A stretch of DNA of 64,000 nt from the NCBI GenBank assembly GCA_013180625.2, contig SNVD02009519.1, positions 1,178,001 to 1,242,000 of the forward strand. The letters run 5' to 3'. A program made the translations under genes and the position numbers. Positions 61,289 to 64,000 of this stretch are shown one piece after another; the first letter of the stretch is position 1, and the number at the start of each line of letters is the position of its first letter. The notes beneath the pieces are model-generated. The model saw nothing but the letters and a program-made list of their open reading frames with translations. It searched no databases and had not been told where the DNA came from. This stretch comes from Boswellia sacra. Lineage: Eukaryota; Streptophyta; Magnoliopsida; Sapindales; Burseraceae.

Positions 61289-61847
61289 TGTTGAGCATTG
61301 TGGCTCATATGCTAGTGGGAGAGATCCCATATTGGCTAAGTTACAAAGCATGAGTCTCATATGGGCTTATAAAAGGAGGCCATATAGGAGAAGTTATGTG
61401 TCCCATTTGAAATATCATTTCACCCCCAATATTTGTAAGGTCTCACATATAAGACCTCATAGTTTAAGGGCCTTTCATTAAGGACCTTAAAGTTTGTAAT
61501 ATTTGTTTTTTCCCTTTATTTTGGGTATTTGTAGTATTGCCCAATTGTTCGGGTAATTACAGTTTGGCCCAACTATTCAGGTAATTGCAGTTTGGCCCAA
61601 TAGTTGTGGAATTTGTATTGTGGCCTAAAAGTTTGTAGCTCTCTTTGAAGATAGTGGAAAGTTTCTTCAGCGGCGCCCGAGGACGTATGTATTTATACCG
61701 AACCTCGTTAAATCTTGGTGTTCTTTCTATTTTGCATTGTTGGTTGATTGGTTGCCTCTTTAGTTGCTATTATATTCAATTATCTAGCATAGTTTGTGTT
61801 GTGTATTTTGGTTATTCTGTTGGTTATCGCTTCCGCTGTGCATAACA
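61289..61847 (+). repeat. 3' LTR of element 3
   Basis: 559 bp, about 96% identical to the 5' LTR with one extra base, followed by the GAAAG duplication. Preceded by the short purine stretch GGAGAT. Confidence 0.95.
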
Positions 61848-62128
61848 GAAAGCACTTAATATGCAATCTTAATTTCCAATTTACTTCTCAATTAATATTA
61901 TCTTCTCAATTTAATATGCTGTCCCATGCAAATCTTCCACCTTTTTTGACAATGGTCAAGTGAACAACAATTAAAAGGTCGTCTCTCACTCATATATTTT
62001 ACAATTTTGATCTCATTGTTCCGTATATGGTGCTCAATTAACCCAAACGTAGCAGGAGATACGATCATGAAGATCAACAAATAAAAATGAAAGAAAAAGT
62101 AATTGAAAATATGTTAGCTAGCTATTAC

Positions 62129-62201
62129 CTTGCAAGCTGCTTTCAGCAGAGATTTCTGATGATGGGAAAGAAAAGCAACTTGAGCAAAGAACGAACTTCA
62201 T
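62129..62201 (-). other. Candidate first exon of the CRPK1-like kinase
   Basis: ATG at 62201 reads MKFVLCSSCFSFPSSEISAE and is followed by a good donor (CAAG, then GTAATAGC) at 62128-62127. Short N-termini of this type (Cys/Ser/Phe-rich) are usual for this kinase group, and the position just beyond the retrotransposon fits. However, it ends in phase 1 whereas exon 2 (acceptor at 55988-55989) starts in phase 0. Splicing these two directly would break the frame. Either the gene is damaged, another acceptor or start is used, or a base is wrong. Confidence 0.4.
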
Positions 62202-62873
62202 CGTTTCATCAACCTGGCAAAAGCAAGCATGTTCATTAGATCTAAATTTCTATGGCAGTGGACTCGCCGTTTGTTGAAAGAGAAGAGAAGAGCTTCGTAG
62301 TCACTCGTATACGTGCCTTTGATTTTGAAGAAACAAATATATATGGTAATCATTGAAGAATATTTCTGTTGTCTTTTGAGTAACAAGGTCACCAACTACG
62401 TACTATAAAATAATCAATTCAATTTGAACAAGTTGTATTAATATATTTGGAGTTTAATTGAGGTTGATTAATCCATTAAAATTTGGCTGGCTCAGATCGT
62501 AAATTGGTATTCTGCATGTATTTTTACACCATTGGATAGCATTGCCGATGCTGTGGCGGCTGGTGGTACTCTCTGCTTACTTTATTTGCTTTTCTATATA
62601 ATTAAATTAAGATGATCTCGTTTGGACATTTTTAACGAGTTCCAAAGAATGATGACCTTAATGAAACAGATTGAAAAGTCTTAGCTGAGCTAAGTTGCAT
62701 ATGAATATCCCATTTATGATCTATGGATTGCGTCACTCTTGCTAATTTTTATACAAATTCTTCATTATTTTGGTCTTCTGAAAAAAAAGTCAGAAGCGCG
62801 CATATATATACACACACACGCACGCCATTTATCCAATTTCATATACATATACATACATACATATAATATATAT

Positions 62874-62928
<55 letters not shown>

Positions 62929-62980
62929 CACCATTTATCCAATTTAATTAATTAACCATCAATTAGGTCTTTGTTTGCTT
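62202..62980. other. Upstream region of kinase gene
   Basis: About 780 bp without a recognised gene. It should hold the kinase promoter. A long (TA)n tract (about 62865-62920) with short CA runs sits just before the CACTA element. The minus-strand frame at 62198-62395 has no domain. Confidence 0.5.
62850..62931. repeat. (TA)n/(CA)n microsatellite
   Basis: ATAC and ATAT units followed by about 40 bp of alternating TA and a short CACACA run. Its length makes it prone to assembly error. Confidence 0.9.
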
Positions 62981-64000
62981 CACTACAAGAAAATGGGCCT
63001 TTTACCGCGGCCGAAACCGTGGTAAAAGGCCTTCTACGGCGGGCCTACGACGATTTAAGCACGCAGTATAAAATAGCGCCATAAAAATTAATTTTACTTT
63101 TTATCGCTGTTGCGGCTCGCAGTAAAACGGATTTTACAGCGGGCTCAAGGCCCGTCGTAAAAATTCGTGGTGTGGTCCAAATTTTTTTTACCGCAGGCTT
63201 GTGGTTCGCCGTAAAAAGTGACTAAAAAATTTTCAGGTATTTACCGCGGGCGTTGGCCCGCCGTAAAAAGTCCTTGCTGTTTTTTTAAAAAAACAAATAA
63301 AAATAAAACAATGTCAGTACTTTAAATACATGCCAAAGACCATGTACATAGATTGAAATGCGAGTACCAATCCAAAAAGAACAAGAGGAAATTGATGCAC
63401 AACAAATTTTTCAAAGTTCAATAAATCCAAAGAATCAACATATGAAACTCGAAAAAACTCATGAAATAACTCATAAATGAATTTTTATTTTCAGATATAT
63501 TTACAATTACCAGTGGGGACACATCTATTTTGTTATGTGTCATGTTGTACAAAGCATACAAAATTTCCTTTCAGATTAAATTTGACCATGTAAAAAGATT
63601 GCTGTTGAAGCATCTATGAATTCGCAACCGCAACTTGAGTTATAAAAGGTTTCAAGATAAAGCAGAACAACAGAAACAAAAAAGAGAAGTGGAAGAGTGG
63701 AAAATTAAATGGTTAAACCATGAAACCCTATACAATCTTTGAGCCTCTAAAGGCATATTCATCTTGAAGGAAGTACATTGCTCTTCATTTATTGCAAAGG
63801 CTAATACCAATTCACTTCTACGTTGAAAGAAAAACTAAACAAGCATCTCTGTGTGAAGGAATGATAGGCAGACTTGAGAAACAAAGAAAAACATGTGATA
63901 GTTATCCTCTTTATGTTCATTGGCGATTATTTCCTAAAATTTTGACAAATCACCAAACACCTCAGTGTAACATATAGGGCAAGCCTGAAGAGATATAAAA
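62981..64000. mobile_element. CACTA (En/Spm) transposon terminus, extends past the window
   Basis: The terminal inverted repeat CACTACAAGAAAATGGGC begins at 62981, the hallmark of plant CACTA elements. The 3 bp before it (CTT) would be one copy of the target-site duplication. It is followed by a subterminal array of short palindromes (62996-63280). The other terminus and any transposase gene are outside the window, so element size and autonomy are unknown. Bases 63300-64000 hold no recognisable domain. Confidence 0.8.
62996..63280. repeat. Subterminal hairpin repeat array of the CACTA element
   Basis: About six imperfect 28-35-bp palindromic units of the form TTTACCGCGGGC...GCCCGCCGTAAAA, with CG-rich stems in an AT-rich setting. 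Clear examples lie at about 63001-63030, 63127-63160, 63189-63219 and 63238-63269. Such arrays are the transposase-binding regions of CACTA elements. Confidence 0.8.

Larger units (their letters stand above)
56461..61852 (+). mobile_element. Tnt1-like Ty1/copia retrotransposon, element 3, with target-site duplications
   Basis: Element at 56466-61847 with LTRs of 558 and 559 bp (56466-57023, 61289-61847), flanked by the exact 5-bp duplication GAAAG (56461-56465, 61848-61852). It has an initiator-Met primer site, a gag-pol region and a different lineage from elements 1 and 2. The LTRs differ at about two dozen positions (about 4%). Coding damage is light: one frameshift and four stops. It lies antisense in the first intron of the kinase gene. 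Confidence 0.96.

Overview
This window is nuclear DNA from a flowering plant, almost certainly a eudicot. It is AT-rich and its genes have many introns. It carries chloroplast-targeted genes (an LHCI antenna protein, an ABC1-type kinase), a MIR160 locus, a plastid DNA insertion and Ty1/copia LTR retrotransposons primed by initiator-Met tRNA. The species cannot be fixed from sequence alone.

Layout, left to right. 0-8.6 kb holds a ZFP1/MBR-type RING-H2 E3 ligase gene on the minus strand. It is a dead gene: a 5.5-kb copia element (element 1, 1230-6715, target-site duplication AATAA) sits in the exon just before the RING finger. 11.2-14.5 kb holds a complete eight-exon TMEM115/rhomboid-like 19 gene (minus). 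16.2-24.1 kb holds a complete sixteen-exon plastid ABC1-family kinase gene (minus). It lies head-to-head, across 2.1 kb containing a hAT-type MITE, with a complete four-exon LHCA1 gene (26.2-27.6 kb, plus). 28.0-36.5 kb holds two divergent pairs of small secreted cysteine-rich (defensin-like) peptide genes, apparently one duplicated module. All four copies are disrupted, and a younger copia element (element 2, 29061-34606) is inserted between the pairs. 36.9-39.6 kb holds a seven-exon, single-lobe transferrin-like gene (minus) with a signal peptide, a GPI-anchor-like tail and one homopolymer frameshift. About 40.9-43.0 kb is a mosaic insertion of chloroplast DNA (trnS-GGA, rps4, 3' ycf2, atpB fragment). 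43-49 kb has no recognised gene and leads into a MIR160 hairpin (49.69-49.80 kb). 52.8-62.2 kb holds a CRPK1-like receptor-like cytoplasmic kinase (minus) whose first intron carries a Tnt1-like copia element (element 3, 56466-61847). The right edge holds one end of a CACTA (En/Spm) transposon starting at 62981, with a hairpin-rich subterminal repeat array.

How the parts relate. The best-preserved genes are RBL19-like, ABC1K and LHCA1, where all exon phases close. The other loci show repeated insertion and decay. Each copia element has intact LTR pairs and exact 5-bp target-site duplications, so the insertions can be ordered by LTR divergence: element 1 about 6%, element 3 about 4%, element 2 about 1%. 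Several disruptions are one-base changes in homopolymers (transferrin exon 3, defensin-like copies, patches of element 2). Some of these could be assembly errors rather than biology, and each is flagged where it occurs.

Exon boundaries were read by eye from GT/AG signals, reading-frame continuity and remembered family sequences. No alignment or search was run.
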